Origin: Chitinolyticbacter meiyuanensis
GTDB lineage: Bacteria > Pseudomonadota > Gammaproteobacteria > Burkholderiales > Chitinibacteraceae
Direction of reading: 5' to 3'
Length of the DNA stretch: 64,000 bases
NCBI RefSeq assembly: GCF_008033135.1
Contig: NZ_CP041335.1
Coordinates: 3,353,925 to 3,417,924, forward strand
Below, one piece after another: positions 9,092-19,239 of this stretch. The notes below the pieces were generated by a model. That model had not been told where the DNA came from. It made no database searches and saw nothing but the letters and a program-made list of their open reading frames with translations. The translations under genes and the position numbers were made by a program. Positions within the stretch are counted from its first letter, which is position 1, and each line of letters begins with the position of its first letter.

Positions 9092-12018
9092 GCCACGCGA
9101 CCCCTCCCCAGCTCTATGGCAACCCCCTCACCCGCTACGCACCCCTGATCCCGCGAGATCTGCTTGACGGTGGGCGGGCGGGCCTGGTGCTGGCAGCGCT
9201 GTGGCTGGTCTGCGCGGCAGGCAGCGTTGGCCTGGGGCTGATGGTTGTGGCGTTGCGCTGGTCGGGCGTGGCGCTCGATTTCGGCGGCGTGGAAATCTAT
9301 GTGTCGCTCTATCCGCCGCTGACACTGTGCCTGCTCTGGACCTTGTGGTTCGGCTTCTGGTGGGGGGCGATTCCGGCCTATCTCGCGACGTTCTGTCTCT
9401 CCATCTATTCCGGCATGCCTGTGGAATGGGCGGCGCTTTTTGCGTTGGCCAACCCGGCGGGCTTTGCGCTCTTCGTGATCGCCTATCGCGCATTGCCACT
9501 GTCGCTGGATCTGCGCACGCTGGATGGCCTGCTGTTCTTCATGTTGTTGGCGTTCTTCAACGCAGTGTTCAGCGCCAGCGCCTCGTTCATCTGGACGCAC
9601 ACCAATGCACTAGGCGTACAGGCGGCGTTTGCCATCTGGCAGGGCTGGTGGGTCGGCAACTTCGCGCAAACGCTGCTGGTGACGGCACCCCTGCTGGCCC
9701 TGCTCACGCCCAGCGTGATGACTTGGCGCCATCGGCATTTCGGTGGCCCGCGCGAGGAAGAGCAGGACAACAAGGGCTGGATCCTGCTGGCAGCCGGGCT
9801 ACTGGTCGCGGTGATCTATCTATTCCTGTTCGTTTCGTTCACGCTCAGCCGCCATGCTGCAGCCACGCTTGCCGGAAACGCCAGCAACCAGGTGCACGAG
9901 GCAATGCGGTTGCTGGAGGCCTCGACCTCGGCCGTGTACTGGGTGCTGGCCATCATGTTCTTCGCCATGGCCTTCCTCGGCTATCGCTTCGTGCTGAGCT
10001 GGATGCACTCGCTACGCACCGCGGCCCATGCAGCCGAAGCCGCCAACCATGCCAAATCCGACTTCCTGGCTCGGATGAGCCACGAGATCCGCACGCCGAT
10101 GAACGCCATCCTCGGCATGAGCACGCTGGCGCTGTCCACCGAGCTCAACCGCAAGCAGCGCGATTACCTCGACAAGATCCGTTACTCGGCTGAAATCCTG
10201 CTGACCATCCTCAACGACGTGCTCGACTTCTCCAAGCTGGAAGCCGGCAAGCTGCACCTGGAGCACACGGTGTTCACGCTGGACGAGGTGCTGGGCAATG
10301 TGGTCGACGTGGCTGCGCTCAAGGCCGACGACAAGCACATCGAGCTGGTGCTGGATGTCGCCCCTGATGTGCCGGCGCGGTTGTATGGCGATCCACTGCG
10401 GCTCAACCAGATCCTGCTCAATCTGGTGAACAACGCGGTGAAGTTCACTGACCGTGGCGAGGTGGTGGTGCTGGTCAACGTGATCGACAACGCCGAGCAA
10501 GCCGTGGAGCTGCGTTTCGCCGTGGTCGATTCGGGCATCGGTGTCAGCCCTGAACAGCAGGGCAAGCTGTTCGACGCCTTTGCCCAGGCCGACGAATCGA
10601 TCACCCGTCGCTACGGCGGCACCGGCCTTGGCCTGGCGATCTGCCGCCAGCTGGTCGAAGCCATGGGCGGTCGCATGCACCTGGAAAGCATTCCCGGCGC
10701 CGGCAGCTGCTTCAGCTTCTCGATCTGGCTGGACGTGGTGGAAAACACCCAGCCGCTGGGCATCGAACATCTGCTCGATGGCCGGCGCGTGCTGATCGCG
10801 GACGACAACCCGATGGCGCGTGCCACGCTCAAGAGCCTGCTCGAACGCGCCGGTGCCGAGGTCACGCCGGTGGAAGATGCCAATGCCGCGCTGATGGCCA
10901 TGGAAAACGCCATCGCCAGCGCCCGCCCCTATGGCCTGGTGATCTCGGATTGGCAGATGCCCGACCACGACGGCTATGCGCTGCTAGCCCGCATCCGCTA
11001 CCACGCCCGGCTGGCCCGCACCCCGGTGCTGCTGGCCGTACCGGCATATCATCGCGAGGCGGTATGCCGCCATCGGCCGCAGATCGCACCGGATGGCTAT
11101 CTGGTCAAGCCAGTGCTCGCGCCGCGCCTTGCCGAGGCGATCGCCGAGCTCGATGCCGACGGCGAAATCCAGCCTGCGCCGCGACTCGGTGACGTGTTGA
11201 CGACGCAGCGTCAGGCGCAGCAGGTACTACGTGGCGCGCAGGTACTGCTGGTGGAGGACAACGAGATCAATCGCCAGATCGCCGCTGAGCTGCTCGATGC
11301 AGTGGGCGTGACGATTGACATCGCCGAGACCGGCCGCCAGGCGGTGGACATGGCCAAGCGTCGGCGCTATCACGCCGTGCTGATGGATATCCAGATGCCG
11401 GAGCTCGATGGGCTGACCGCGACACGACAGATCCGCGAAGACCCGGCCAAGGCCGACCTGCCGATCATCGCGATGACAGCACATGCGCTGTCCGACGATC
11501 GGGAACGCACCCAGGCGGCCGGCATGAACGACCATATCGCCAAACCGTTCCGGCCGGATACGCTGTACAACACGCTTGCCCGCTGGATCGGCCCGCAACG
11601 CAGCGGCGATCTGCTACCGGAGCCCCAGCACGCTGGCGACGAGCTGCCATTGCCGGCCCTGCGCGGCGTCAATCTCGCGGTAGGCCAGGCCCAGGTCGGA
11701 CTGCGGCGCGAACGCTATCTTGGCGTACTGCGCCACCTCACCCAGCACTACCGCGACGAGGTCACCACGCTGCATCAGGCACATGCTGCCAACGAGCGGG
11801 AACTGATCCAGCGCCATGCCCATTCGCTGAAGGCCGTCGGCCCGCAGATCGGCGCCCCGCGGCTCACCGCCGCCGCCGCCGCGCTCGAACTCGCCTGCGA
11901 GCAAGGCAATGACTATGGCCGCGAACTCGCCACACTGTGCGAAGCGCTGACGGAAGTACTCGAATCGCTGAACCTCTATTTTTCGAATCACGTGGTGGGT
12001 CAATCCGCCAGAACGTGA
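9088..12018 (+). CDS. Membrane hybrid histidine kinase (MASE1-like sensor, two receivers, Hpt)
   Basis: A 976-residue sensor kinase. The first 310 residues contain about eight hydrophobic segments resembling a MASE1 integral-membrane sensor. The HisKA box has [10 protein letters not shown] with the phospho-acceptor His at residue 332; the ATPase domain shows the N box ([10 protein letters not shown]) and G boxes ([15 protein letters not shown]). A first receiver has DD at 572-573 and a phosphorylatable Asp at 621 (SDWQMPD). A second has its Asp at 767 (MDIQMPE) and the AKPF lysine. A C-terminal Hpt domain carries AHSLK with His 912. All parts of a four-step phosphorelay are therefore present in one chain. 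No separate output regulator is adjacent, so the final target is unknown, as is the signal. Confidence 0.93.
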   Translation: MSHATPPQLYGNPLTRYAPLIPRDLLDGGRAGLVLAALWLVCAAGSVGLGLMVVALRWSGVALDFGGVEIYVSLYPPLTLCLLWTLWFGFWWGAIPAYLATFCLSIYSGMPVEWAALFALANPAGFALFVIAYRALPLSLDLRTLDGLLFFMLLAFFNAVFSASASFIWTHTNALGVQAAFAIWQGWWVGNFAQTLLVTAPLLALLTPSVMTWRHRHFGGPREEEQDNKGWILLAAGLLVAVIYLFLFVSFTLSRHAAATLAGNASNQVHEAMRLLEASTSAVYWVLAIMFFAMAFLGYRFVLSWMHSLRTAAHAAEAANHAKSDFLARMSHEIRTPMNAILGMSTLALSTELNRKQRDYLDKIRYSAEILLTILNDVLDFSKLEAGKLHLEHTVFTLDEVLGNVVDVAALKADDKHIELVLDVAPDVPARLYGDPLRLNQILLNLVNNAVKFTDRGEVVVLVNVIDNAEQAVELRFAVVDSGIGVSPEQQGKLFDAFAQADESITRRYGGTGLGLAICRQLVEAMGGRMHLESIPGAGSCFSFSIWLDVVENTQPLGIEHLLDGRRVLIADDNPMARATLKSLLERAGAEVTPVEDANAALMAMENAIASARPYGLVISDWQMPDHDGYALLARIRYHARLARTPVLLAVPAYHREAVCRHRPQIAPDGYLVKPVLAPRLAEAIAELDADGEIQPAPRLGDVLTTQRQAQQVLRGAQVLLVEDNEINRQIAAELLDAVGVTIDIAETGRQAVDMAKRRRYHAVLMDIQMPELDGLTATRQIREDPAKADLPIIAMTAHALSDDRERTQAAGMNDHIAKPFRPDTLYNTLARWIGPQRSGDLLPEPQHAGDELPLPALRGVNLAVGQAQVGLRRERYLGVLRHLTQHYRDEVTTLHQAHAANERELIQRHAHSLKAVGPQIGAPRLTAAAAALELACEQGNDYGRELATLCEALTEVLESLNLYFSNHVVGQSART

Positions 12019-12055
12019 CCGGCCGTGAGGCCCCATTTCTCAGGAGGAGTCGTCC

Positions 12056-13168
12056 ATGCACAAGTTGCTCGCCCTGCTCGCCACACTGTTGCTCGCTGCG
12101 TGCGCCACCCAGCCCCCGCCTTCCCTCGTCACCGTGCCACTCGGCACCACCGCCCAGGCCACGGCCCTATTCTCCTATCCCAACTGCCTCAACCAGTGCC
12201 CGACCCCGGCGCCCACGCTGGAAGACACCATCAAGCACTGGCTGACGCTTTCCATGCTGCGCGATGGCTATGGCAAGGGCACGCTGGGCGTAGTGACCAA
12301 GGATGGCCAGGTCTACGCCCAGCTCACCGGCGTTCCCGCCGACTATGGCAACGTGATCACCGGCCTGCTGCAAAGCGGCGCCGTCGGCTACACCGATGCC
12401 CAGGGCATCGTGAACGCCGGCAAGTGGCAGAGCGACTGGCATTTCTTCCTGCCGCTGGGCTTTGCCATGCAGCACAACCCGACGGTACAGCTGCTGCATT
12501 TCCCGCCCGATACGGTGATGACGCAAACGCAGGATTACCTGCAAGCCGCCACCACCAAGCGCTGGGCCAGCCTGCTGGTGACCAACGGCGTGCCACAGGG
12601 CAGTACCGATCCGTACCAGACCATCGTCGACATTGCCCCGATCGCAGCACCGGCGAGCGCCGGCGCCTCGCTCGAAGGCGTCTACGACGACTTCTCCAAC
12701 TACACGGTGTCGCTGCTGGCGCAATGGACGGCGGGCCCTGCCGGCAGCGCCAAGCCCACCGTCGCCTTCGGCGCCCCGGCGCGGGCGTGGCTGGCCGAGT
12801 ATTTCAAGCTCAGCCCCATCAACGTGCTCACGGTATCGAGCTTTCAGCCAGTCGCGGGGCGGACTGTGCCGGTGATCGGTGCCAACCATCCGAGCTACAT
12901 CTGGTATGCATCCGATCCCAAGCAGTACGGCGGCAACCAGCAGAAGGCCGATGCCGCCGGGATCGTGGTCATGGGACAGGATCTGACTGCATCGTGCTGG
13001 CAGGTGACGATGGCGGCCACACCATCGGGCGACCCCAATGGCGCGCTCGCCAGTTGCCAGGGCAAGTGGCCGGCCAATAGCGCGCCGGTATGCGAGCAGT
13101 TCTACGAAACCATCCGCAATCTGAGCCCGGCCGACGCCAAGGCCAAGTGCGTGCCCAGCCAGGGCTGA
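12056..13168 (+). CDS. Putative lipoprotein of unknown function
   Basis: A 370-residue protein preceded by a strong ribosome site (AGGAGG). The N-terminus is a classic lipoprotein signal (MHKLLALLATLLLAAC) with the lipidated Cys at residue 16, so it should be anchored in the envelope. After a short Pro/Thr-rich linker there is a Cys pair (NCLNQCP), and three further Cys occur in the last quarter, suggesting disulphides. I recognise no domain. It begins 37 bases after the hybrid kinase and could be co-transcribed with it, perhaps as a periplasmic partner, but that is inferred only from position. Confidence 0.8.
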   Translation: MHKLLALLATLLLAACATQPPPSLVTVPLGTTAQATALFSYPNCLNQCPTPAPTLEDTIKHWLTLSMLRDGYGKGTLGVVTKDGQVYAQLTGVPADYGNVITGLLQSGAVGYTDAQGIVNAGKWQSDWHFFLPLGFAMQHNPTVQLLHFPPDTVMTQTQDYLQAATTKRWASLLVTNGVPQGSTDPYQTIVDIAPIAAPASAGASLEGVYDDFSNYTVSLLAQWTAGPAGSAKPTVAFGAPARAWLAEYFKLSPINVLTVSSFQPVAGRTVPVIGANHPSYIWYASDPKQYGGNQQKADAAGIVVMGQDLTASCWQVTMAATPSGDPNGALASCQGKWPANSAPVCEQFYETIRNLSPADAKAKCVPSQG

Positions 13169-13180
13169 GCTTGCATCTCG

Positions 13181-13210
13181 GGGCGCGCCGCACGGCGCGC
13201 CCTGGTCCTT
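13181..13210 (+). terminator. GC-rich hairpin after the lipoprotein gene
   Basis: A perfect 9-bp stem (13181-13189 with 13194-13202, loop GCAC) begins 13 bases after the lipoprotein stop. The following T run is poor (TGGTCCTTT), so termination may be weak or need Rho. Confidence 0.5.
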
Positions 13211-13283
13211 TCGCCTCAGGGTCGCCGATCCGGGCTTGACCCGCAGCTGTTACCGATAGCGCCAATACGCCGCCGCCCCGCGA

Positions 13284-13300
13284 TACGCCATACTGGCGTA
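13284..13300. promoter_or_regulatory. Perfect 7-bp dyad upstream of metN
   Basis: TACGCCA and TGGCGTA are separated by 3 bases in the leader about 60 bases before metN. The symmetry would suit a dimeric repressor or a small RNA hairpin. It does not match the E. coli MetJ box, and no S-adenosylmethionine riboswitch was recognised here. Confidence 0.35.
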
Positions 13301-13361
13301 CCCGCATCGCGCGCCCATGCCAAGCTGCGCGCGATACCCAGCCGACCTCCAGGGTTGAACG

Positions 13362-14372
13362 TTGATCACATTCCAGAACATCCACAAAGCCTACCGTGTG
13401 GCCGACCAGGACGTGCCAGCGCTTTCCGGCATCGATCTGACCATTGCCGAGGGCGAGGTCTTCGGCATCATCGGTCATTCCGGCGCCGGCAAATCCACGC
13501 TGGTCCGCCTCATCAATCTGCTCGAACGCCCCACCCAAGGCCAGGTGCTGATCGGCGGCACTGACCTCACCGCACTCGACGATGCGGCGCTGCGCGAACA
13601 ACGTCGCGGCATCGGCATGATCTTCCAGCACTTCAACCTGCTCTCCAGCAAGACGGTGGCCGACAACGTCGCCTTCCCGCTGCTGCTCTCTGGCCGCCAC
13701 GACAAGGTGGCAGTCAAGGCACGCGTGGCCGAGCTGCTGGCGCGCGTCGGGCTCGCCGAACACGCCACCAAGTATCCGGCGCAGTTGTCCGGTGGCCAGA
13801 AGCAACGTGTCGGCATCGCCCGTGCACTCGCCACCCAGCCACGCATCCTGCTGTGTGACGAAGCCACCAGCGCACTCGATCCACAGACCACGCAATCGGT
13901 GCTGCGACTGCTCGCGGAGATCAACCGGGAGCTCGGTCTCACCATCGTCATCATCACCCACGAGATGGACGTGGTGCGCAGCGTGTGCGACCGCGTCGCG
14001 GTGCTGGATGCCGGCCGCGTGGTCGAGGTCGGCCCGGTGGCCGAGGTGTTCCTGCACCCGCAGCATCAGACCACGCGCCGCTTCGTGCTCGAAGCCGAGC
14101 ATGTGGATGAAGCGGAACAGGGCGACGACTACGCCCACGTGCCCGGTCGCGTGGTGCGGCTCACCTTCACCGGCGAGGCCACCTACGACCCGGTGCTCGG
14201 CGCCGTGGCGCGCGAGACCGGCGTCGACTTCAGCATCCTCACCGGCCGTATCGACCGCATCAAGGATGTGCCTTACGGCCAGCTCACCGTCGCTTTCACC
14301 GGTGGCGACGTGGCCGCGGCCCTGGCGCAATTGGCCGCGCGTGGCCTGACTGTCGAGGAGGTCCGCGCATGA
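13362..14372 (+). CDS. metN: Methionine ABC transporter ATP-binding protein
   Basis: MetN hydrolyses ATP to drive D/L-methionine import through MetI. This 336-residue protein has Walker A (GHSGAGKST, residues about 39-47), a Q loop (FQHFNLL), the ABC signature (LSGGQKQR), Walker B ([12 protein letters not shown]) and the switch His (ITHEMD). The C-terminal 100 residues form the NIL/ACT-type domain that senses methionine in this family. I chose the TTG start because it gives the usual MetN N-terminus and has AGGG 7 bases upstream. It overlaps metI by 4 bases (ATGA), and metQ follows, giving the usual metNIQ order. Confidence 0.95.
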   Translation: MITFQNIHKAYRVADQDVPALSGIDLTIAEGEVFGIIGHSGAGKSTLVRLINLLERPTQGQVLIGGTDLTALDDAALREQRRGIGMIFQHFNLLSSKTVADNVAFPLLLSGRHDKVAVKARVAELLARVGLAEHATKYPAQLSGGQKQRVGIARALATQPRILLCDEATSALDPQTTQSVLRLLAEINRELGLTIVIITHEMDVVRSVCDRVAVLDAGRVVEVGPVAEVFLHPQHQTTRRFVLEAEHVDEAEQGDDYAHVPGRVVRLTFTGEATYDPVLGAVARETGVDFSILTGRIDRIKDVPYGQLTVAFTGGDVAAALAQLAARGLTVEEVRA

Positions 14373-15034
14373 ACGAACTCTTCACCCAGATCGACTGGAT
14401 GGAAATCTGGCTCGCCACCGTCGATACGCTGACCATGCTCGGCGGTTCGCTGCTGTTCACCGTGCTGCTCGGCCTGCCGCTCGGCGTGATCCTGTTCCTG
14501 ACGGCCAAGCGCCAGCTGCTGGCGCAACCGGTGGTGTACGCGCTGCTGTCCTTCATCACCAACGTGCTGCGCTCGGTGCCCTTCGTCATCCTGCTGATCG
14601 TGATGATCCCGGTCACCGTGCTGATCACGGGCACTTCGCTCGGTGTCGCTGGCGCCATTCCACCGCTGGTGGTCGGGGCCACGCCGTTCTTTGCCCGGCT
14701 GGTGGAAACGGCGTTGCGCGAGGTCGATCGCGGCATCATCGAGGCCACGCAGGCGATGGGCGCGACCACTACGCAGATCGTGCTGCGCGCACTGCTGCCC
14801 GAAGCGCTGCCGGGCATCATCGCCGGCGTCACCGTCACCGCGATCACCCTGGTGTCCTACGCCGCGATGAGTGGCGTGATCGGTGGAGGCGGCCTGGGCG
14901 ATCTAGCCATCCGCTTTGGCTACCAGCGCTTCCAGACCGACGTGATGGTCATCACCGTGGTGCTGTTGCTGATCCTGGTGCAGATCCTGCAAATGGTCGG
15001 TGACCGGATGGTGATCCATTTCAGCCGCAAATAG
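14369..15034 (+). CDS. metI: Methionine ABC transporter permease
   Basis: A 221-residue inner-membrane protein with five or six hydrophobic segments and the family EAA loop ([20 protein letters not shown]), which docks onto MetN. Its length fits MetI of other proteobacteria (about 217). The ATG overlaps the metN stop, so translation is coupled. The segment [18 protein letters not shown] near the C-terminus is typical of MetI. Confidence 0.95.
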   Translation: MNELFTQIDWMEIWLATVDTLTMLGGSLLFTVLLGLPLGVILFLTAKRQLLAQPVVYALLSFITNVLRSVPFVILLIVMIPVTVLITGTSLGVAGAIPPLVVGATPFFARLVETALREVDRGIIEATQAMGATTTQIVLRALLPEALPGIIAGVTVTAITLVSYAAMSGVIGGGGLGDLAIRFGYQRFQTDVMVITVVLLLILVQILQMVGDRMVIHFSRK

Positions 15035-15047
15035 CGCAGCGCATATC

Positions 15048-15073
15048 GATATAAAAAACTTTTCTTTTATATC
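15048..15073. promoter_or_regulatory. AT-rich inverted repeat between metI and metQ
   Basis: GATATAAAA (15048-15056) and TTTTATATC (15065-15073) are exact reverse complements around an 8-base centre, in otherwise GC-rich DNA. It lies 109 bases before metQ. It could be an operator of a sulphur regulator such as a LysR-type protein, or an intercistronic RNA hairpin that sets metQ abundance separately from metNI. The sequence does not decide between these. Confidence 0.45.
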
Positions 15074-15181
15074 CTTAACGGAACAATGTAGTTTTACTAC
15101 GGCTGTCGCGCCACCCATGCGCGGCGATCATTGCCGGTACCCCGGCCCCCATTTCCCATACTGCCCTCAAGAAGGAAGGCC

Positions 15182-15955
15182 ATGAAAAAACTGCTCGCTC
15201 TCGTCCTCGCCACCGCCGCCTTCGCCGCACACGCCGCCGACAAGATCACCGTTGCCGCCACCGCCGTGCCGCACGCGGAGATCCTCGAATTCGTGAAGCC
15301 CCAGCTCGCCAAGCAAGGCGTGGAACTGGAGGTGAAGGTGTTCACCGACTACGTACAACCCAACGTGCAGGTCGCCGAGAAGCGCCTCGATGCCAACTTC
15401 TTCCAGCACAAGCCTTACCTGGACGAATTCAACAAGGGCAAGGGCACCAACCTCGTCAGCGTGGCCGGCGTGCATGTCGAACCGTTCGGCGCCTATTCGA
15501 CCAAGGTGAAGAAGCTGGCCGACCTGAAGGAAGGCGCCACCGTCGCCATCCCGAACGATCCCACCAATGGCGGCCGCGCCCTGCTGCTGCTGGACCGCGC
15601 CGGCGTGATCAAGCTCAAGGACACCAAGAACATCCTCGCCACCAGCCGCGATATTGCCAAGAACCCGAAGAAGCTGAAGATTCGCGAGCTGGAAGCCGCC
15701 ACGCTGCCACGCGTGCTGGACCAGGTGGAGCTGGCGCTGATCAACACCAACTACGCGCTGGAAGCCAAGCTGAACCCGGCCAAGGACGCGCTGGCCATCG
15801 AAGGCAAGCAGTCGCCGTACGTGAACATCCTGGTGGCCCGTCCGGACAACAAGAACAGCGCGCCGATCAAGAAACTCGCCGCCGCGCTCAACAGCAAGGA
15901 AGTGAAGCAATTCATCGAGCAGAAGTACCACGGTGCCGTGGTCCCCGCGTTCTGA
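15182..15955 (+). CDS. metQ: Methionine-binding periplasmic protein
   Basis: The substrate-binding component of the methionine importer (NLPA family), 257 residues. The start at 15182 has a strong AAGGAAGG site and gives a clean signal peptide (Lys-rich start, LLALVLATAAFA core, cleavage after AHA). There is no Cys at the cleavage site, so unlike E. coli MetQ it should be a free periplasmic protein. Family landmarks include VAATAVPHAEILE, ANFFQHKPYLDEFN and the IPNDPTNGGRALLLL ligand loop. It is separated from metI by 147 bases containing an AT-rich dyad and is followed by a strong terminator. Confidence 0.95.
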   Translation: MKKLLALVLATAAFAAHAADKITVAATAVPHAEILEFVKPQLAKQGVELEVKVFTDYVQPNVQVAEKRLDANFFQHKPYLDEFNKGKGTNLVSVAGVHVEPFGAYSTKVKKLADLKEGATVAIPNDPTNGGRALLLLDRAGVIKLKDTKNILATSRDIAKNPKKLKIRELEAATLPRVLDQVELALINTNYALEAKLNPAKDALAIEGKQSPYVNILVARPDNKNSAPIKKLAAALNSKEVKQFIEQKYHGAVVPAF

Positions 15956-15970
15956 GCCACGCTCACCCGC

Positions 15971-15999
15971 AAAAAAGCCCGGCAATGCCGGGCTTTTTT
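15971..15999. terminator. Bidirectional terminator between metQ and the HDOD gene
   Basis: A6, then a 7-bp stem (15977-15983 with 15987-15993) and T6. It works in either direction and separates the converging metQ and HDOD genes. Confidence 0.9.
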
Positions 16000-16012
16000 C
16001 ATCGCTGCAAGT

Positions 16013-16837
16013 TTACTGATGCAGGCCTTCGAAGCCCGCGATCTGCTCGCGGATCGTGTCAATCTCCGCCGCCACTTGGTTGGCCGACACCTGGACCACG
16101 GTACCCAGCGCAGCGGGAAAGCCATCGACCAGCTTTTCCGGCCCCTCGCCGCTGTCGAGCCAGTCGACCACATAGATGGCAAGCGCCAGCACGTGCGTCA
16201 GCGTGGACGGCGGCAATTGCTGGGCCGGTTTGTTCTGAAAGGCGATGGCATCGACCACTTCGTTCGGGAAATTCCAGCGCCGCGCGAGCTCGGCACCGAC
16301 ATCCACATAGTCGAAGCCGATCTGTGTGTCTTCCAGGTTGATGCGATTGCCACCGGCTGCCACCTGCCGATCGATCTTGCCGGCCAGATCAGGCGCATAG
16401 AGATGGATCAGCAACTCGCCGATGTTGTGGATCAGCCCGGTGGTGAAGGCGAGCTCGCCGCTCACCTTGGCATGCTTGGCCAGCTGCTTGGCCGTTGCCG
16501 CCACGGCCAGGCAGTGTTGCCAGTAACTCTTGCGATCGAAACCCGCGGCATTCTGGAATGCTCCGGTCACGCCCGAGGCGACCACCAGCGTGCGCAGCGC
16601 ATTGAACCCCAGCACCACCACCGCATCGTCGACCGAGCCCACCTTGCGCGCGCCGCCGTAATGGCTGCTGTTGGCCAGCCGCAATACCTTGGCGGAAATC
16701 ACCTGATCCAACGCCACCCGGCTGGCAACCGCATGCACGTCCACATCGTCCTTGTTGAAGCTGTCGATCAGCTCCTGCACCACCTTGGGCATGGTGGGCA
16801 GCTGATGGATCTTGCCAAAGACATCATCCAGTTTCAT
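16013..16837 (-). CDS. HDOD domain protein
   Basis: A 274-residue single-domain HDOD protein. HDOD is a catalytically degenerate HD fold found in regulators of signalling and motility. Visible landmarks are QLPTMPKVVQEL at the N-terminus, DQVISAKVLRLANS, the VDDAVVVLGFNALRTLVV helix and the GLIHNIGELLIHLYAP segment. The start at 16837 has a perfect GGAGG 7 bases upstream; a longer frame continues upstream but lacks such a site. No partner domain is fused, so its output is unknown. Confidence 0.88.
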   Translation of the reverse strand: MKLDDVFGKIHQLPTMPKVVQELIDSFNKDDVDVHAVASRVALDQVISAKVLRLANSSHYGGARKVGSVDDAVVVLGFNALRTLVVASGVTGAFQNAAGFDRKSYWQHCLAVAATAKQLAKHAKVSGELAFTTGLIHNIGELLIHLYAPDLAGKIDRQVAAGGNRINLEDTQIGFDYVDVGAELARRWNFPNEVVDAIAFQNKPAQQLPPSTLTHVLALAIYVVDWLDSGEGPEKLVDGFPAALGTVVQVSANQVAAEIDTIREQIAGFEGLHQ

Positions 16838-17048
16838 TGTGTTTCCTCCGTTCGACTTGTGATGGTGCGGTGCACGTATACCGCCCTGTCCCAGTTGGTA
16901 TAGCCAGCGTCGCGCGGGGATGCCAGTTGCCCGCAAGCAGGACGACAGCATATGCCCGGCGCGCAAACCACGGCTCTGCGCGATCACACTGGCCGGCCGC
17001 CACGCCGCCGGCTAAGATCGCGACGTTTTCACGTCCCCTCTCCCAACC

Positions 17049-17636
17049 ATGCGCCGAACCGGCCGGATCACCCACTGGAAAGACGACAAGGGCTACGGCT
17101 TCATCACGCCGACCCATGCCAACGGCCGGGTATTCGCCCATATCCATGACTTCCGCCGCGGCCAGCTACGACCCAGCGAGCAGATGCTGGTGAACTACAC
17201 GGACGGACTGGACGCGCAGAATCGCCCCCGCGCCATCGATATCGACATTGTCGGCAGCAGGCCGGATCACGGCAGTGCATGGGGCGTGCTACCGGGCCTC
17301 GTTTCGGTACTGCTGCAAATACTGGGCGTGCTGTATCTCCAGCTGCCGGGCTGGCTGCCCGTGTGGATACTCGCCATCAGCACGCTGACCTTCATCGGCT
17401 ATTGGCGGGACAAGGATGCAGCCGAGCGTGGGCGACGACGCATTCCCGAATCGACGTTACACACCGGCGAACTGCTCGGCGGCTGGCCCGGCGCCTGGGT
17501 AGCGCAACGGCTGTTCCGCCACAAGAATCGCAAGCGCAGTTACCAGGTGGTGTTCTGGTTCATCGTGCTGCTGCACCTGGCCGGCTGGGGGTGGCTGCTC
17601 GGCCATCCGGCTATATTCAACGCTTTCTGGAACTGA
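17049..17636 (+). CDS. Cold-shock domain / DUF1294 membrane protein
   Basis: A 195-residue fusion. Residues 1-65 form a cold-shock (OB-fold) domain with the RNA-binding motif DKGYGFI and a VFAHIHDF segment in place of the usual VFVHFS. The rest is a DUF1294 membrane part with three or four hydrophobic helices, including the family segment RRIPESTLHTGELLGGWPGAW. A cytoplasmic nucleic-acid-binding domain tethered to the membrane is known in this family but its role is not established. It begins a run with the next two genes (3-base gap, then a 4-base overlap). Confidence 0.9.
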   Translation: MRRTGRITHWKDDKGYGFITPTHANGRVFAHIHDFRRGQLRPSEQMLVNYTDGLDAQNRPRAIDIDIVGSRPDHGSAWGVLPGLVSVLLQILGVLYLQLPGWLPVWILAISTLTFIGYWRDKDAAERGRRRIPESTLHTGELLGGWPGAWVAQRLFRHKNRKRSYQVVFWFIVLLHLAGWGWLLGHPAIFNAFWN

Positions 17637-17639
17637 TCG

Positions 17640-18272
17640 ATGACGACACAGCGGCTCCTGTTGCTTGGCCTTGGTACCTTGGTATTGATTGCCCTCATTG
17701 CATCGGGCATCTCCCCGTACGATCGCACCACCTGGTGGCTGGAGGTGGCCCCGGTGCTGGTTGCCGCACCGCTGCTGGCCGGCACCTATCGCCGCTTCCC
17801 TTTGACCTCGTTGCTCTACGTGCTGATCGCGCTCCATGCGCTGATCCTGATCTACGGCGGAGCGTATACCTACGCGCGCGTGCCGCTGGGTTTCTGGCTG
17901 GAGCAGGGATTCGGGCTTGATCGCAATCCCTACGACAAGATTGGCCATTTCGCCCAGGGCTTCGTGCCGGTCCTGATCGCACGCGAGATCCTGCTGCGTG
18001 GCGGCTATCTGACGAGCCGAGGAATGACCAATTTCCTGGCCGGCTGCGTCACGTTGGCCATCTCGGCGCTGTATGAGCTGATCGAGTGGCAGGCTGCAGT
18101 GATCATGGGCCAGGGCGCCGACGAATTCCTCGGCACCCAGGGCTACGAGTGGGATACGCAGGCCGATATGGGCTTCGCGCTGCTCGGCGCCGTGTGCGCA
18201 CTGGTCCTGCTGGCACGCTGGCACGGCAGGCAAATGGCGGCGATGCCGGTCAAGCCGCTGGCAGCGCGATGA
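17640..18272 (+). CDS. DUF2238 (YjdF-like) inner-membrane protein
   Basis: A 210-residue polytopic protein with about six hydrophobic segments. The family markers are NPYDKIGHFAQGF in the middle and ALYELIEWQAA and DTQADMGFALLGA near the end, all typical of YjdF/DUF2238. Function is unknown in the family; conserved acidic and His residues in the membrane suggest ion or substrate binding. It overlaps the next gene by 4 bases (ATGA). Confidence 0.88.
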   Translation: MTTQRLLLLGLGTLVLIALIASGISPYDRTTWWLEVAPVLVAAPLLAGTYRRFPLTSLLYVLIALHALILIYGGAYTYARVPLGFWLEQGFGLDRNPYDKIGHFAQGFVPVLIAREILLRGGYLTSRGMTNFLAGCVTLAISALYELIEWQAAVIMGQGADEFLGTQGYEWDTQADMGFALLGAVCALVLLARWHGRQMAAMPVKPLAAR

Positions 18273-18838
18273 ACAACCGGTTTGCCCGCGGCATCTCCAT
18301 CGTCGGCCACCCGTTTGTCACGCTGCCGCTGGCCGTGTTCATTGCAGTCGGGCCGCACGGATTGCTGCAGCCGGCGACCGTGGCACTGGCTGTCCTGATC
18401 GTGCTGACGGTGGTCTTCATCGGCTGGCATGTGCGGCGTGGCGACTGGCATCACGTTGACGCCAACCGTCCGCATGAACGCCGACGCTGGAATGTCTTCC
18501 TCGCCAGCTTGCTGTTGGGCGCCAGCGGCTGGTTCGCCATCGACCCGGCAACACGCGTGCTGGCGCTGGGCTTTGCGGCGGGCCTGCTGCCGGTGTTGGC
18601 GGCCATCGTGCTGTCGCGCTGGCTCAAGCTGTCGCAGCACGTTGCGTATTGCGTCTATGCGGCGCTGCTGCTCGCGGCAGAGGGCCCCGTAGCCATGCTC
18701 ATCGCCCTGCTGCTGGGCCTGCCGCTGGCTTGGTCACGCGTGGTGCTGGGCCGCCATACGCCACTGGAAACGGCGATCGGCGCAGCCAGCGGCATGCTGG
18801 CTGGCGGGGTGTTCTGGCTGGGCCTCGGCCTGCTGTGA
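18269..18838 (+). CDS. PAP2-like membrane phosphatase family protein
   Basis: A 189-residue membrane protein with five or six hydrophobic segments. The C-terminal SRVVLGRHTPLETAIGAASG resembles the PAP2 motif in which Ser-Arg and His bind phosphate, and a mid-protein RPHERR may stand for the first PAP2 motif. PAP2 enzymes dephosphorylate lipid phosphates such as undecaprenyl pyrophosphate. The motifs are partial, so activity is uncertain. Confidence 0.7.
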   Translation: MNNRFARGISIVGHPFVTLPLAVFIAVGPHGLLQPATVALAVLIVLTVVFIGWHVRRGDWHHVDANRPHERRRWNVFLASLLLGASGWFAIDPATRVLALGFAAGLLPVLAAIVLSRWLKLSQHVAYCVYAALLLAAEGPVAMLIALLLGLPLAWSRVVLGRHTPLETAIGAASGMLAGGVFWLGLGLL

Positions 18839-18839
18839 A

Positions 18840-19220
18840 TCATTCCGGCCGGTCGATTGCATGCTCGACCAGCGTTTCCAGCGACACATGCTCGAGGATG
18901 GACTCGTGGGTAGCGCCCAGCAGCAATGGTGGCGCATGGCCTTCGAGCAGTGCCTCGATCCAGCGTCCGGCGCAGACGCACCATTGATCGCCTGGCTTGA
19001 GGCCGGGAAAGCCCCATTCCGGGCGCGGCGTGGAAAGATCGTTGCCCTGGGCCTTGGAGAAGGCGAGGAATTCGGCAGTCATCTGCGCGCACACCGTGTG
19101 CTGGCCGATATCCCCTTCACACTCGGCGCAATACCCGTCGCGCTGAAAACCGGTGAGCGGATCTGCACTGCAGGGAAACAGGGGCAGGCCGAGGACCGAG
19201 AGTTGGGTTTCGTCGTTCAT
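18840..19220 (-). CDS. DUF2237 family protein
   Basis: A 126-residue soluble protein matching DUF2237 along its length: NVLG-type start (here SVLGLPLFPCS), TGFQRDGYCAECEGDIG, HTVCAQMTAEFLAFSKAQ, GNDLSTPRPEWGFPGLKPGD and WCVCAGRWIEA. Four conserved Cys could hold a metal, but the family has no assigned activity. It converges on the membrane gene ending one base away and shows no terminator between. Confidence 0.9.
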   Translation of the reverse strand: MNDETQLSVLGLPLFPCSADPLTGFQRDGYCAECEGDIGQHTVCAQMTAEFLAFSKAQGNDLSTPRPEWGFPGLKPGDQWCVCAGRWIEALLEGHAPPLLLGATHESILEHVSLETLVEHAIDRPE

Positions 19221-19239
19221 GGCCTTCTCCTTGCATGGT

